DNA of 64,000 nucleotides from an uncultured Propionibacteriaceae bacterium (GCA_945911015.1 CAMDZW010000003.1:62001-126000), one strand, 5' to 3'. Positions 45,746 to 55,787 are shown, counted from the stretch's first letter. Made by a program: numbers and translations. The notes: generated by a model from the sequence alone, not told the origin.

Positions 45746-46141
45746 TCAGTGGGCGTGATCGCCGATGTAGTACTGGAAGATCCAGCTGGCCAGTGCTGCG
45801 GCGCCGAGGCCGAAGCCGATCAGCAGCAGCCACCAGCCAAACACCGGAGCCAGCACGACCACCGCAGCGGTTGCGGCGCAGAGCAGCGGAGCAAGGCTCT
45901 GCGGCGGGAAGAAGCCCAGCTCTCCCGCACCATCGGCGATCTCGCCGTCCTTGCGATCCTCGGGCCGCTTCGGCAGGTTGCGCTGCATGATGAAGACGTA
46001 GCCGCCGATCATCAGGACCAGGAAGAAGGTCAGTGTGAGCGCGGTGGTGCCCGTGGGGTCACGCGACATCAGCCAGTAGACGAGAGCCACTGGCGCAAAG
46101 AAGATCGCCAGGCCCAAGAAGACCCAGAATTCGGCCTTCAT
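45746..46141 (-). CDS. ctaF: Cytochrome c oxidase subunit IV, actinobacterial type
   Basis: 131 aa, four membrane helices (about 4-24, 33-52, 80-100, 102-123), beginning [20 protein letters not shown] and ending [12 protein letters not shown]. Small structural subunit of actinobacterial aa3 oxidase. ATG overlaps the ctaD stop by 4 nt. Confidence 0.92.
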   Translation of the reverse strand: MKAEFWVFLGLAIFFAPVALVYWLMSRDPTGTTALTLTFFLVLMIGGYVFIMQRNLPKRPEDRKDGEIADGAGELGFFPPQSLAPLLCAATAAVVVLAPVFGWWLLLIGFGLGAAALASWIFQYYIGDHAH

Positions 46142-47937
46142 GCCTTGTCCTCCTCGGTCGTGGCGTCGGTGTCACCGACGTCAGCCTTGGCCTGGGCGAC
46201 ATTGTCTGCGAGCAGCTCGCCTCGGCCTTCGTCATCACCGGCATCGCCGGCGCCGCTGTGGTCGTCGTCACCGGCGTGCAGCGCGAGGTACTCCTCACGT
46301 GCCACCTCAGGGTGGTGCAGGTCGAAGGCCGGGGACTCCGAACGCACGCGGGGCAACTTCTCGAAGTTGTGACGCGGCGGCGGGCAGCTGGTGGCCCATT
46401 CCATCGAACGTCCCCAACCCCACGGATCGTCACTGGTGACCTTGGGCGACTTGCGCGTGATCCAGACGTTCCAGACGAACGGGATGAACGAGGCGCCCAG
46501 GATGAAGGCACCGACCGTCGAGACCTGGTTGAGCAGGGTGAACCCGTCACCCTCGAGGTAGTCGGCATAGCGACGCGGCATGCCTTCGACACCCAGCCAG
46601 TGCTGGACCAGGAAGGTGGTGTGGAAACCGACGAAGAGCAGCCAGAAGTGGACCTTGCCCCAGGTCTCGTTCAGCATCCGACCGGTGAACTTGGGCCACC
46701 AGAAGTAGAAGCCGGCGAACATTGCGAACACCACGGTGCCGAAGACCACATAGTGGAAGTGCGCGACCACGAAGTAGGTGTCGGAGATCTGGAAGTCCAG
46801 CGGCGGGCTGGCCAGGATGACACCGGTCAGTCCACCGAAGAGGAAGGTGGTCAGGAAGCCGATTGACCACAGCATCGGCGTCGACATCGAGACGCTACCG
46901 CGCCACATGGTGCCGACCCAGTTGAAGAACTTCACACCGGTCGGGATGGCAATCAGCATTGTCATGAAGGCGAAGAACGGTAGGTTTACCGCGCCGGTCA
47001 CGTACATGTGGTGAGCCCACACCGCGATCGACAGGGCCGCGATCGACAAGGTCGCGAAGACCAGCGAGACATAGCCGAACAACGGCTTGCGGCTGAAGAC
47101 CGGCAGGATCTCGGTGATGATGCCGAAGAACGGCAACGCGATGATGTAGACCTCGGGGTGGCCGAAGAACCAGAACAGGTGCTGCCACAGCAGTGGACCA
47201 CCGTTGGCGGCATCGAAGATGTGGGCGCCCAACGCGCGGTCAGCCTCCAGCAGCAGCAGGGCCGCGGCCAGGATCGGGAAGACGATCAGCGCCAAGATCG
47301 AGGTGATCAGGATGTTCCAGGTGAAGATCGGCATCCGGAACATGGTCATGCCCGGTGCGCGGTGGCACAGGATCGTGGTGATGAAGTTGACCGCGCCCAG
47401 GATGGTGCCCAGGCCGGCCAGGTACAGACCCATGATCCACAGGTCACCACCGATGCCCGGGGAGTTCACCTTGTCCGAGAGCGGCGCATAGCCGAACCAC
47501 CCGAAACTGGCCGCGCCGCCGGGGGTGAAGAAGCCGGAGACAGTGATCAGGCCGCCGAACAGGTACAGCCAGTAGGCCAACATGTTCAGCCGCGGGAAGG
47601 CGACATCAGGTGCGCCGATCTGCAACGGCATGATCGCATTGGCAAATCCAGCGAACAGCGGCGTCGCGAAGAGCAGCAGCATGATCGTGCCGTGCATCGT
47701 GAACAGCTGGTTGAACGTCTCGTAGTGCATGAACTGCATGCCCGGGAACGCCAACTCGGCGCGAATCATCAGCGCCATGATGCCGCCGATGGCAAAGAAC
47801 GTCAGGGCCGTGCCGAAGTACAGGTTGCCGATCACCTTGTGATCGGTGGTGGTCAACACCTTCCAGATGACCTGCCCGACCGGCCTGCGCGTGGTCGTCG
47901 TCACAGGGACGTCAGCAGTGCGTGTGGCGGTGGTCAC
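46138..47937 (-). CDS. ctaD: Cytochrome c oxidase subunit I
   Basis: 599 aa, 12 membrane helices. Haem a/a3 and CuB ligands are in [36 protein letters not shown] (His and the cross-linked Tyr region), [10 protein letters not shown], and [16 protein letters not shown]. Catalytic subunit reducing O2 and pumping protons. GTG 47937 overlaps the ctaC stop (GTGA). The C-terminus extends about 55 acidic residues beyond the last helix. Confidence 0.96.
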   Translation of the reverse strand: MTTATRTADVPVTTTTRRPVGQVIWKVLTTTDHKVIGNLYFGTALTFFAIGGIMALMIRAELAFPGMQFMHYETFNQLFTMHGTIMLLLFATPLFAGFANAIMPLQIGAPDVAFPRLNMLAYWLYLFGGLITVSGFFTPGGAASFGWFGYAPLSDKVNSPGIGGDLWIMGLYLAGLGTILGAVNFITTILCHRAPGMTMFRMPIFTWNILITSILALIVFPILAAALLLLEADRALGAHIFDAANGGPLLWQHLFWFFGHPEVYIIALPFFGIITEILPVFSRKPLFGYVSLVFATLSIAALSIAVWAHHMYVTGAVNLPFFAFMTMLIAIPTGVKFFNWVGTMWRGSVSMSTPMLWSIGFLTTFLFGGLTGVILASPPLDFQISDTYFVVAHFHYVVFGTVVFAMFAGFYFWWPKFTGRMLNETWGKVHFWLLFVGFHTTFLVQHWLGVEGMPRRYADYLEGDGFTLLNQVSTVGAFILGASFIPFVWNVWITRKSPKVTSDDPWGWGRSMEWATSCPPPRHNFEKLPRVRSESPAFDLHHPEVAREEYLALHAGDDDHSGAGDAGDDEGRGELLADNVAQAKADVGDTDATTEEDKA

Positions 47938-48797
47938 TCGCCATCCTCCTTCTTGTCCAGCCCGGAGATCCGGTGCTGGTCGCCGTGGCCCATGAGCTGG
48001 CCAGTCTGGCCATCGGCCTTCAGCTGCTTCAAGTGTGCCTCGAACTCCTCGCTCGACACCACGTGGACCTCGAAGATCATCGCCGAGTGGTAGGTACCGC
48101 AGAGCTCGGCGCACTTGCCGGCGAAGACACCTTCCTTGGTGGGCGTGAGCTGGAACGAGGTCGGCTGCCCGGGCAGCAGGTCTCGCTTGAAGTAGAACGC
48201 CGGGACCCAGAACGAGTGGATCACATCGGGCGAGCTGACGTTGAAGGTGACGGTTTCGCCGACCGGCAGGTACAGCGACGGGATCTGCTCCATGGTGCCG
48301 ATGTCGTGGACATCCTCACCGACCTCGCGGGCTGCACCCTCGTAGTTGAAGATCCACGACCACTTCTCACCGACCACATTGACGACCAGGTCAGGGTTCT
48401 TGGTGTCGTCGAGGACCTCGTTCTGCACGCGGACGGTCCAGTAGAAGAGCACACTGATGATCACGAACGGCACGGCCGTGTACATGATCTCCATCGGGAG
48501 GTTGTAGCGGGTCTGGCGCGGCACGCCCTCGCCGCGCTTGCGGTAACGCACGATGGCCCAGATGATCAGGCCCCACACGAGCACACCGACCGCCAGGGCT
48601 GCGATCCAGGTGTTGACCCACAGGTGCCCCATCGGTTCGGCTCGGTCACTGGCCGCCTCGGGCAGGCCCAACCGCCCCCACTGGGCAGTACGCTCCGGCG
48701 AACAACCCGCCACCAGGGCAACGGCGGCCACGGTCGCCACGGCCAGCCCCAGCCGGCGCGGGGACCGGAGCACGGTCCTGATCTTGTCCAGACCCAC
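47934..48797 (-). CDS. ctaC: Cytochrome c oxidase subunit II
   Basis: 287-aa lipoprotein: signal ending ALVAGC (lipobox), two membrane helices (about 57-80 and 107-127), then the cupredoxin CuA domain. CuA ligands lie in DVIHSFW (His) and [12 protein letters not shown] (two Cys, Glu carbonyl, His, Met). Receives electrons from QcrC. GTG start at 48797. First gene of ctaCDF. Confidence 0.96.
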   Translation of the reverse strand: MGLDKIRTVLRSPRRLGLAVATVAAVALVAGCSPERTAQWGRLGLPEAASDRAEPMGHLWVNTWIAALAVGVLVWGLIIWAIVRYRKRGEGVPRQTRYNLPMEIMYTAVPFVIISVLFYWTVRVQNEVLDDTKNPDLVVNVVGEKWSWIFNYEGAAREVGEDVHDIGTMEQIPSLYLPVGETVTFNVSSPDVIHSFWVPAFYFKRDLLPGQPTSFQLTPTKEGVFAGKCAELCGTYHSAMIFEVHVVSSEEFEAHLKQLKADGQTGQLMGHGDQHRISGLDKKEDGE

Positions 48798-48886
48798 GTC
48801 GAACCTCTCTGCGATGTCGCTTCTGCGGGCCCATCGGGTGTTCCTGGCCGCAGCAGAATCTTGCTGGAACAGCCTAACCCAGCACC

Positions 48887-48906
48887 CCCGGGTGCGCGCA
48901 CCCGGG
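48887..48906. promoter_or_regulatory. Perfect 20-bp palindrome upstream of ctaC
   Basis: CCCGGGTGC-GC-GCACCCGGG, 90 bp upstream of the ctaC start. Too close-looped for an efficient hairpin (2-nt centre), so a protein-binding site is possible; it could also contribute to terminating readthrough. Confidence 0.4.
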
Positions 48907-49001
48907 CAGCACCGTTGGCGAGATCACAACTTGGCTGCGATCTGCCGCGCGTCGCGCCAATCACCGAAAGGGGCCCGAAGAATCAGGGGCAAAGAGACGA
49001 C

Positions 49002-49031
49002 AGGCCGGCCGGGCTGTTGCCCGACCGGCCT
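49002..49031 (-). terminator. Terminator of the Fe-S carrier gene
   Basis: AGGCCGG (49002-49008) pairs with CCGGCCT (49025-49031), with an inner CGGGC/GCCCG stem. On the minus strand it is followed by GTCGTCTCTTT, a T-rich run. Located 61 nt past the stop. Confidence 0.75.
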
Positions 49032-49092
49032 TGATCGTGTCGTGGGGTCGCTGTGGTGCTGCGAACTCAGTGCGACGACTGAGAGGGAAGAC

Positions 49093-49452
49093 TCAGTGGA
49101 ACGAGTCGCCACAGGCACAGGAGCCAGTGGCGCTGGGGTTGTCGATGGTGAACCCCTGCTTCTCGATGGTGTCCATGAAATCGATGGTCGCACCGGACAG
49201 GTACGGCGCACTCATCCGGTCGGTGACCACATTCACACCGTCGAACTCACGCACGACGTCACCCTCGAGCGACCGGTCGTCGAAGTAGAGCTGGTAGCGC
49301 AGGCCGGAGCAACCGCCCGGTTGCACCGCGATGCGCAGAGCCATGTCGTCACGCCCCTCGCCCTCGAGCAGCGTCTTGACCTTGTTGGCGGCGCCGTCGG
49401 TGAGCACGACCCCGTCGTCGACGGTCTCGGTGGCCTGGTCCTGAACAGTCAT
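49093..49452 (-). CDS. erpA: A-type iron-sulfur cluster carrier (HesB/IscA/ErpA family)
   Basis: 119 aa. The three cluster-binding cysteines are present: GGCSGLRY (first) and GSCACGDSF (C-x-C). Delivers Fe-S clusters to apoproteins, plausibly including LipA encoded in this window. ATG follows GGAGG. The following gene on the same strand is 295 nt away, ctaC. The gene symbol is by family; IscA versus ErpA cannot be separated with certainty. Confidence 0.9.
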   Translation of the reverse strand: MTVQDQATETVDDGVVLTDGAANKVKTLLEGEGRDDMALRIAVQPGGCSGLRYQLYFDDRSLEGDVVREFDGVNVVTDRMSAPYLSGATIDFMDTIEKQGFTIDNPSATGSCACGDSFH

Positions 49453-49557
49453 GGGATCCTCCGTGGTTGACCGGGTTGGACATTCCAGTGGTGCAACCAG
49501 CCCCGGTCGGACTTTGTTCCCCGATCATGGGGCTGATCTGGTTGACGATTCTACTCT

Positions 49558-50625
49558 CTACCATTTCCAGCTGCCCGCCACCCGGGTGACGACCGCACGC
49601 AAGGTGGCAGCAGGATCCTCGCCCGGGCCGTCGGCAAAGATCGGGTAAGCCTCCTCGACTCCCATGGTCCGCATCTCCCGCAGCCCGATCAACACCTGGC
49701 CACCGAACACCACGCACGGGCTGAGGTTCTCTGCCGCCAGCTGCGCCATGGCCGCCACCACTCCTCCGCCACGGCTGGCGAAGTCATAGCTGCTGCAAGC
49801 GGTGACGACCAGATCGGCCTGGGCGGCCAAGGTGGCCAGACCATGCCGTTCAATGGCCAGATCCGGGCCGGTGGTGAGCTCACCACCCAGCGCCCGTACC
49901 GCCCAGCCGAGACCACCGCAGGCCCCGGCTCCGGCCTGGGCAGCCGGGGCCGGGTCAACCAGGCCGACGAAGTGTTCCAGCGACCCGTCGATGGCCAACA
50001 TCTGCTCGGGCGGCATCCCTGATTCATGTCCGGCGATGCTGGTCATGCCACGCAGACCCAGGAGGTGGGCGCCCTTCTCCGCGCTCGGCACCACCCCGAC
50101 GAGCCGTCGGGTGCCGAGCAGTTCCCGTACCGGTTGGAGGTCGACCGCAGTGAGGCGGGACAGAGGAAGCGCACCGGCAGTGAGGTCGCCGTCGGCTCGC
50201 GCTCCGAGTCCGGCGAACAGCCCCGCTCCGGCGTCGTGGTTGCGCAGCCCGCCCAGGTCGAGCATCACGGTCTCGACCTCGGGCGTTTCGCCCAGTGCGG
50301 CGGCCAGCGCAGCACCGAGCGCATGTGAACTGGCCCCGGGATCAATCGGTACGGCTTCGCCCTCGGGCACCTGCGGGGCCGCCGTTGGCTGGACGCCCAC
50401 GGCCAGTTCGGTTCCGGCCCGCGCCATCATGGCCAGACTGTCGGAGGCCGGCAGCAGCGACAACTCGGCCCCCATCATGTCGGCCGCCGACTGGAGCCAT
50501 CCGGCACCGGCCTCACCGACCGGGATCGTCACCACGTCGTGGCCCTGCCATCCGGCAGCCAGACCTGCCCCCACATCACGGGCCGGGAGGCCGTCCATCT
50601 GGTCCGGGACGATCAGCACACGCAT
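49558..50625 (-). CDS. Glycerate kinase family protein
   Basis: 355 aa. Glycerate kinase (GarK/GlxK) features: DQMDGLPARDVGAGLAAGW at the N-terminus (KxS is not conserved), MLDLGGLRNHDAGAGLFAGLG (canonical GGSATNDGGxGM is altered), GAGACGGLGWAVRALGGEL and TTGPDL. The changed phosphate-binding motif suggests a divergent member whose activity may differ. It lies 25 nt downstream of the DUF2330 gene. Confidence 0.75.
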   Translation of the reverse strand: MRVLIVPDQMDGLPARDVGAGLAAGWQGHDVVTIPVGEAGAGWLQSAADMMGAELSLLPASDSLAMMARAGTELAVGVQPTAAPQVPEGEAVPIDPGASSHALGAALAAALGETPEVETVMLDLGGLRNHDAGAGLFAGLGARADGDLTAGALPLSRLTAVDLQPVRELLGTRRLVGVVPSAEKGAHLLGLRGMTSIAGHESGMPPEQMLAIDGSLEHFVGLVDPAPAAQAGAGACGGLGWAVRALGGELTTGPDLAIERHGLATLAAQADLVVTACSSYDFASRGGGVVAAMAQLAAENLSPCVVFGGQVLIGLREMRTMGVEEAYPIFADGPGEDPAATLRAVVTRVAGSWKW

Positions 50626-50650
50626 GAGCGAAGGCTATCCGACCGGCCTC

Positions 50651-51766
50651 CTACAGGACCGGATCGCCGCCGCTGGGATCAATCGGGCCGGAGTGGTCAT
50701 TGCGCCAGGCTCGCTGTGACCGGCGGTGTCGGAGCACGGCCAGGATGGTCCCCGTCGCGATCGCGACCAGGACCAGACCGAAACCGGCGAGCAGGATGAC
50801 CCAGCCACGTTCCTCGGTGACCCAGATGACCTCGCGATGCTCGGCATCGCCAGCCGGGTCGGCGGCAAAGCGCAAGTCACCGGTGATCGCTCGCGGCGGC
50901 AACTGGTCGTCGACCCGGGTCAGGAACCATCGCCGTTGCCCGACGAGGGCGGCCGCATCGTCAAACCCTTGATCGGTGAGGGTGGCCGCATCGACCCAGC
51001 CGGCGAAGGTGGTGTCGAGGTCCCGGTCTCCGATGCCGATCTGCTGACGATGGTCGGCGAAGACGTAGAACCGGACCGCTTGAGCGGCCGTCGCCAGGGA
51101 CGACAACTGCATCGGATAGACGAGTTCATCGGTCGGGAACCGGACCACCAGCGGCTCTGTGCCACCCTCGAACTCACCATCGAAGCTGAGTTTGACCGCC
51201 ATCACCACCCAACCCCGGTCGAGATAGTGCCCCAGGCCGTTGACCACCTCGTCACGAACCCGGAAGCCGTTCTCGGCCAACCACTCACCGACCTGCGCGG
51301 CAGTACCGCTCAGCTGCACCACGTCATAGTCACCGACCACCTGCCGCCCGACGACAGTCGCACCCGTTCCGACTGGAGCGCCGGCGCCGTCCCCAGCGCC
51401 GGCCAGCCAGAACCGCAGATCGTAGGAATACCGAGTCCTCCGCTCCGGCCGGGTGTACTCAAACAGGTCTGCGAACAGATCATCCCCGGCGACCTCCACC
51501 TCAGATCTGGCCGGCAGCGGCAACAGGAAGGCGACGTCAGGGCTCTCGGTCTGCAGCCCCATCGACAGGGCAATGGTCTCCTGTTCGCCGTCGAAGAGGA
51601 TGGCGGCGGTCTCGGAATTCACCCCGAGCGTGGGACTGCCACTGAGCGGTTCCATCGCGCCACAGGCGCAAGCCCCTGCCACCGGTGTGAGCCACCCCAG
51701 TCCGAGCACGACCGCAAGCATCGCCGCCAGTCGTCGCCATGCCGTACGCATCATGCGCGGATACAT
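50651..51766 (-). CDS. DUF2330 secreted/membrane protein
   Basis: 371 aa. Signal peptide ending WLTPVAGACACG, then the DUF2330 pattern (CACGAMEPLSG, ETAAILFDGEQETIALSMG, AFLLPLPARSEVEV). A C-terminal membrane helix (GWVILLAGFGLVLVAIATGTILAVL) and short basic tail follow, giving an extracellular domain anchored at its end. ATG 51766 has GAGGAGG 6 nt upstream; longer in-frame starts have no RBS. Function of the family is unknown. Confidence 0.85.
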   Translation of the reverse strand: MYPRMMRTAWRRLAAMLAVVLGLGWLTPVAGACACGAMEPLSGSPTLGVNSETAAILFDGEQETIALSMGLQTESPDVAFLLPLPARSEVEVAGDDLFADLFEYTRPERRTRYSYDLRFWLAGAGDGAGAPVGTGATVVGRQVVGDYDVVQLSGTAAQVGEWLAENGFRVRDEVVNGLGHYLDRGWVVMAVKLSFDGEFEGGTEPLVVRFPTDELVYPMQLSSLATAAQAVRFYVFADHRQQIGIGDRDLDTTFAGWVDAATLTDQGFDDAAALVGQRRWFLTRVDDQLPPRAITGDLRFAADPAGDAEHREVIWVTEERGWVILLAGFGLVLVAIATGTILAVLRHRRSQRAWRNDHSGPIDPSGGDPVL

Positions 51767-51909
51767 CTGTGGCCTCCTCATCTGTTCGCGGGGCACCAGC
51801 CACCGTCGGCCACGGTACGAACCGAATCGGGCCAGTGACCGACCGAATGGGTGGGGTCGGGCCAGTCGTGACAGAATCGTGGCTTGCAACACCGCAGAGA
51901 GGGCAGAGG

Positions 51910-52500
51910 GTGCGACTCAATCCGTTCCGTAGGGACACCGCAGAAGTGACCGGAGTGACGGTCGACTCCACCGATGTTCCGAGTGAGGTGTCCGAGCCCG
52001 AGTCGCGCGAACCGCAGCGCAAGAATGCCCCCACGCCCACCCGCAAGCAGGCCGAGGCCGCCCGGCGCGAACGAGTCAATCCGATGCTGTCACCCAAGGA
52101 GGCCAAGCGCCGCCAGCGACGGCTCCAGGCCGAGGAACGCAACAAGCGGATGGAGGCCCAGGAGCAGGCACCGGCCAAAGTTCTGCTGCGTGACTGGGTC
52201 GACTCCAAGCGTCGTCTGGGTGAGTTCTTGCTGCCGAGTCTGGTGGTGCTGCTGGCGCTCCAGTTCACCGCCAGCATCATCCCCGACATGGTGTGGATCT
52301 CGACCGGGCTGATGTATGCCTTCATCCTCGCGGTCGTGGTCGACGTGACGCTGATGTGGCGTGGTTACAAGCGGCTGCTCGAGCGCAAGTCGCCCGGAGC
52401 CAGCACTCGTGGTCTGCTGATGTACGGCGCCATGCGGGCCACCCAGATCCGCCGTTTCCGGATGCCACCGCCGGTCGTCGAGCGCGGACACCAATTCTGA
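51910..52500 (+). CDS. DUF3043 actinobacterial membrane protein
   Basis: 196 aa. A highly charged N-terminal half (PTPTRKQAEAARRERVNPML, KEAKRRQRR) precedes two membrane helices (about 112-150). YKRLLERKSPGASTRGLLMYGAMRATQIRRFRMPPP forms the tail, read here as a pattern only. Typical of a conserved actinobacterial family of unknown role. GTG 51910. The gluconokinase starts 2 nt after its stop. Confidence 0.88.
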   Translation: MRLNPFRRDTAEVTGVTVDSTDVPSEVSEPESREPQRKNAPTPTRKQAEAARRERVNPMLSPKEAKRRQRRLQAEERNKRMEAQEQAPAKVLLRDWVDSKRRLGEFLLPSLVVLLALQFTASIIPDMVWISTGLMYAFILAVVVDVTLMWRGYKRLLERKSPGASTRGLLMYGAMRATQIRRFRMPPPVVERGHQF

Positions 52501-52502
52501 TC

Positions 52503-53033
52503 ATGGACGGTCAAGACACCGGTCCGGCGTGGACCGTTGTGGTGATGGGGGTCGCCGGTACGGGCAAGAGCTCGGTCGCGATGCCGGCCGCCGAGCAGTG
52601 TGGCGCGGTCTTCCTGGAGGCCGACGACTTCCACCCCGACGACAATGTGGCCAAGATGGCGGCCGGGACTCCCCTCACCGATCAGGACCGCTGGCCCTGG
52701 CTGGATGCCCTGGTCGATGCGATCCGGGCCGCGCACCAGCAGGGACGGTCAGTGGTGATGACCTGCTCGGCATTGCGTCGGGTCTACCGTGACCGACTGC
52801 GCAGCGCTGATGCCCATCTGCTCTTCCTGCACCTGGCCGGTGACCGCGCGGTGATCCAGTCGCGGATGGAACGCCGTGACCACTTCATGCCGGCCGCCCT
52901 GTTGGACTCACAGTTGGACACCCTGGAGCCGTTGGAGGCCGACGAGCGCAGTGTCGTCCTGGACATCACCCAGCCGCTGGCTGCAGTGGTCGACGACGCC
53001 GTCGCTGCGATCCGCACCGAGTTTGACCGCTGA
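52503..53033 (+). CDS. gntK: Gluconokinase, GntK/IdnK type
   Basis: 176 aa P-loop kinase: MGVAGTGKSSVA (Walker A), FLEADDFHPDDNVAKMAAGTPLTDQDRWPWL (gluconate-site signature, pattern only), TCSALRRVYRDRLR and FLHLAG. Phosphorylates gluconate to 6-phosphogluconate. It ends 13 nt from the convergent gcvT. Confidence 0.94.
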   Translation: MDGQDTGPAWTVVVMGVAGTGKSSVAMPAAEQCGAVFLEADDFHPDDNVAKMAAGTPLTDQDRWPWLDALVDAIRAAHQQGRSVVMTCSALRRVYRDRLRSADAHLLFLHLAGDRAVIQSRMERRDHFMPAALLDSQLDTLEPLEADERSVVLDITQPLAAVVDDAVAAIRTEFDR

Positions 53034-53046
53034 GGGTTCGACTGCC

Positions 53047-54141
53047 TCAGGCGACACCGGTGCGGACGAACGGCGGCCGGGTGCGGTCGAACTGTTCGAC
53101 CCGCTTGCGGATCTGCACCCCGAGGACGGGGTCCTTGGCGTGGGCGGTCTCGACCAGCGCCAGCCCGATCCCCTTCTGCAGGGTTGGCGCAAAGGTGCCT
53201 GAGGTGACCGTGCCGATCTCGGTGCCGTCGGCAGCCAGCACCGCCATGCCGGCCCGCGGGATTCCTCGGCCCTGAGCCAGGAGGGCCACCGCGGTCCGGG
53301 TCGGACCGGCCTTCTTCTCCGCGCGCAATGCCTGGTGACCGAAGAACTCCGGCTTGTCCCAGGCGACCGCCCAGCCGAGCCGGGCCTGGACCGGCGTGAT
53401 CTGGGGCGTGATCTCATGTCCGTGCAGCGAGTAGCCCATCTCGGTGCGCAGTGTGTCCCGGGCGCCGAGTCCAGCCGGGACGATCCCGTACGGCTCCCCT
53501 GCGGCGAGCACCGCATCCCAGACCTCGACCGCCCGGGCGACCGGGACGACGAGTTCATAGCCGACCTCACCGGTGTATCCGGTACGGCAGAGCGTGGCCT
53601 GGCCGACGGTGCTGAACCCCATGTACGGCAGATCGGTCGGCCATCCGGCGGCGGTCAGCACCTGAGGTGACTTCGGCCCCTGGATTGCGATCACGGCGAA
53701 ATCGCGGTGCTGGTCGGTGATCTGGATGCCTTCGGGGGCAGCGGCGCCGAGGACGGCGAGGACCTCGGCGGAGTTGGCGGCATTGGGGACCAGCAGCAGG
53801 TCGTCTGCGGCAGCGAGGTAGACGATGAGGTCGTCAATGACCCCCCCGGCGTCGTTGCACAACAGGGTGTACTGGGCCCTGCCGGGTGCGATCTTGTCCA
53901 GGTCATTGGTGAAGCATCGGTTCAGGAAGTCCTTGGCGGTCTCTCCGTCGGAGCTGACGCCGCTCACCCTGACCTTGCCCAGGTGGCTCACGTCGAAGAC
54001 CCCGACGCCTGACCGTACGGCGTTGTGTTCGGCCACCACGCCGGAATATTCCAGCGGCATCGACCAGCCGCCGAACTCGGCGAACTTGGCGCCGAGCTCG
54101 GTCTCCCGATCGGTCAGCGGGGACGGGACAAGCTCGCTCAT
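53047..54141 (-). CDS. gcvT: Aminomethyltransferase, glycine cleavage T protein
   Basis: 364 aa. GGWSMPLEYSGVVAEHNAVRSGVGVFDVSHLGKV (folate/THF pocket with catalytic Asp in FDVSH), SRTGYTGEVGYEL (here CRTGYTGE) and EMGYSLHGHEI are diagnostic. Transfers the C1 unit from lipoylated H protein to tetrahydrofolate. ATG follows AAAGGA. gcvH and gcvP are not in the window. Confidence 0.95.
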   Translation of the reverse strand: MSELVPSPLTDRETELGAKFAEFGGWSMPLEYSGVVAEHNAVRSGVGVFDVSHLGKVRVSGVSSDGETAKDFLNRCFTNDLDKIAPGRAQYTLLCNDAGGVIDDLIVYLAAADDLLLVPNAANSAEVLAVLGAAAPEGIQITDQHRDFAVIAIQGPKSPQVLTAAGWPTDLPYMGFSTVGQATLCRTGYTGEVGYELVVPVARAVEVWDAVLAAGEPYGIVPAGLGARDTLRTEMGYSLHGHEITPQITPVQARLGWAVAWDKPEFFGHQALRAEKKAGPTRTAVALLAQGRGIPRAGMAVLAADGTEIGTVTSGTFAPTLQKGIGLALVETAHAKDPVLGVQIRKRVEQFDRTRPPFVRTGVA

Positions 54142-54192
54142 CGGGGTCCTTTCGTACGGCTTCGCCCACGGGCGAGGCGGGTGGTGCCGAGC

Positions 54193-54214
54193 CTATCGGG
54201 CAGGTACCCGATAG
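54193..54214. promoter_or_regulatory. Dyad in the gcvT/pepA divergent promoter region
   Basis: CTATCGGG (54193-54200) and CCCGATAG (54207-54214) around CAGGTA form a perfect 8-6-8 inverted repeat midway between the two divergent starts. Candidate operator, or an overlapping pair of -10 regions. Confidence 0.4.
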
Positions 54215-54261
54215 CCTGAGTCGCGTCACCTGAGCCGAATCGTTCATGCAAAGGACAGCCC

Positions 54262-55755
54262 ATGCCTGCCCCCATCCTGCCGTCGCTGAGTTTTGCCAAG
54301 ACCGCCCCTGCACACACCGATGCGGTGGTGATCGGGGTGACCGGGACAGCCGAGGCCCCGGTCGCCGTGGGCGTCCCGGCCGCAGTGGCCAAGGCCGTCG
54401 AGAAGGCCTTGGGCCGTCCGTTGGCCGAGGTGCTGCACGCCGCGGGCGCCAGTTCGACCGTTGGCGCCACCCAAGTCGTGGTCGCCGGCAAGGACGTGCG
54501 GTTGATCGCCGTCGGCCTCGGCGAGGAGGAGCCCACTCCGGCCCAGCTTCGCACCGCTGCCGGCGCGGCGGTCCGGGCCGCAGGATCCCTGCCGGACAAG
54601 GGGTTGTCGATCACCGTCAGTCTGGCCGTGACCGAGCCGGAAGCCGCCCAGGCGGTCGCCGAAGGGGCCCTGCTCGGCGCCTACCGCTACGACCCGATCA
54701 GCAGCAAGGACAACCCGCACGCGATCGCCGCCATCACCCAGGTCACCGGGGGGAAGCAGGAGGTCGAGCGTGCGGCCCGGTTCGGAGCCGCGGTCGCCAA
54801 GGCGGTCGCCCAGGCCCGCGAGTGGGTCAACCTGCCGCCGAACCTGCTCCACCCGGCCAGCTTCGCCGACGCCGCCAAGGAGCATGTCCGCGACAGCCGG
54901 GTCACCGTCGAGGTGCTCGACGAACGGGCTCTGGCCAAGGCAGGCTACGGCGGCATCCTGGCCGTCGGCGGTGGCTCGTCCCGGGCGCCGCGACTGGTGC
55001 GTTACTCGTACGCACCGCGTGGGGCGAAGACCCACATCGCACTGGTGGGCAAGGGGATCACCTTCGACTCCGGCGGTCTCAACATCAAGCCCGGCGACAG
55101 CATGTCCACCATGAAGTGCGACATGGCTGGCGCCGCCGCTGTGCTGGCGGCGACCCGCGCGATCGCCGAGCTGGGTCTGCGGGTGAAGGTCACCGCCTAT
55201 GCGCCGATGGCCGAGAACCTGCCATCCGACTCCGCCTACCGCCCCTCCGACGTGATCACCATGTATGGCGGCGTCACGGTGGAGAATGCCAACTGTGACG
55301 CCGAGGGCCGCCTGGTGATGGCCGACGCACTGGCCCGCTCCGTCGAGGACATGCCGGACCTGGTGCTGGACGTGGCCACCCTCACTGGCGCGTGCATGGT
55401 CGCGCTGGGCTCTGACATCGCCGGCGTGCTCGGCAATGACGAGGGCCTGGTCGACCAGGTCCTGGCGGCTGCCGAGGCTGCCGGGGACAAGATGTGGCCG
55501 CTACCGATCCCCGATGGGGCCGACAGCGAACTGAAGTCGACGGTGGCGGATCTGAGGTCAACCGGTCCGCGGATGGGCGGTGCGCTCTATGCGGCAGCGT
55601 TCCTGCAGCAGTTCGTGGCCGATCTGGACTGGGTCCACCTCGACATCGCCGGGCCGGCCTTCCGCGAGGGCCAGCCGAAGGGCCATTTCAGCACCGGGGG
55701 CACCGGCGCGGCCGTCGCCACGTTGATCACCTTGGCCCAGTCGTACGCGAACTGA
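54262..55755 (+). CDS. pepA: Leucyl aminopeptidase (M17)
   Basis: 497 aa. C-terminal M17 catalytic domain: VGKGITFDSGGLNIKPG (metal Lys/Asp), MKCDMAGAAAVLA, and NCDAEGRLVMADAL, where canonical NTDAEGRL has Cys instead of Thr. Two-zinc cytosolic exopeptidase, usually hexameric. ATG 54262 follows AAAGGA. Confidence 0.96.
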   Translation: MPAPILPSLSFAKTAPAHTDAVVIGVTGTAEAPVAVGVPAAVAKAVEKALGRPLAEVLHAAGASSTVGATQVVVAGKDVRLIAVGLGEEEPTPAQLRTAAGAAVRAAGSLPDKGLSITVSLAVTEPEAAQAVAEGALLGAYRYDPISSKDNPHAIAAITQVTGGKQEVERAARFGAAVAKAVAQAREWVNLPPNLLHPASFADAAKEHVRDSRVTVEVLDERALAKAGYGGILAVGGGSSRAPRLVRYSYAPRGAKTHIALVGKGITFDSGGLNIKPGDSMSTMKCDMAGAAAVLAATRAIAELGLRVKVTAYAPMAENLPSDSAYRPSDVITMYGGVTVENANCDAEGRLVMADALARSVEDMPDLVLDVATLTGACMVALGSDIAGVLGNDEGLVDQVLAAAEAAGDKMWPLPIPDGADSELKSTVADLRSTGPRMGGALYAAAFLQQFVADLDWVHLDIAGPAFREGQPKGHFSTGGTGAAVATLITLAQSYAN

Positions 55756-55781
55756 GCCTTTCTTCGTACGCGATTGGGCGC

Positions 55782-55787
55782 TATCAT
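55782..55787 (+). promoter_or_regulatory. -10 box TATCAT for leaderless arsR-type mRNA
   Basis: TATCAT ends 6 nt before ATG 55794. A 10-nt direct repeat TCGTACGCGA (55741-55750 and 55764-55773) lies just upstream and could be an operator for the metal sensor. Confidence 0.6.
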
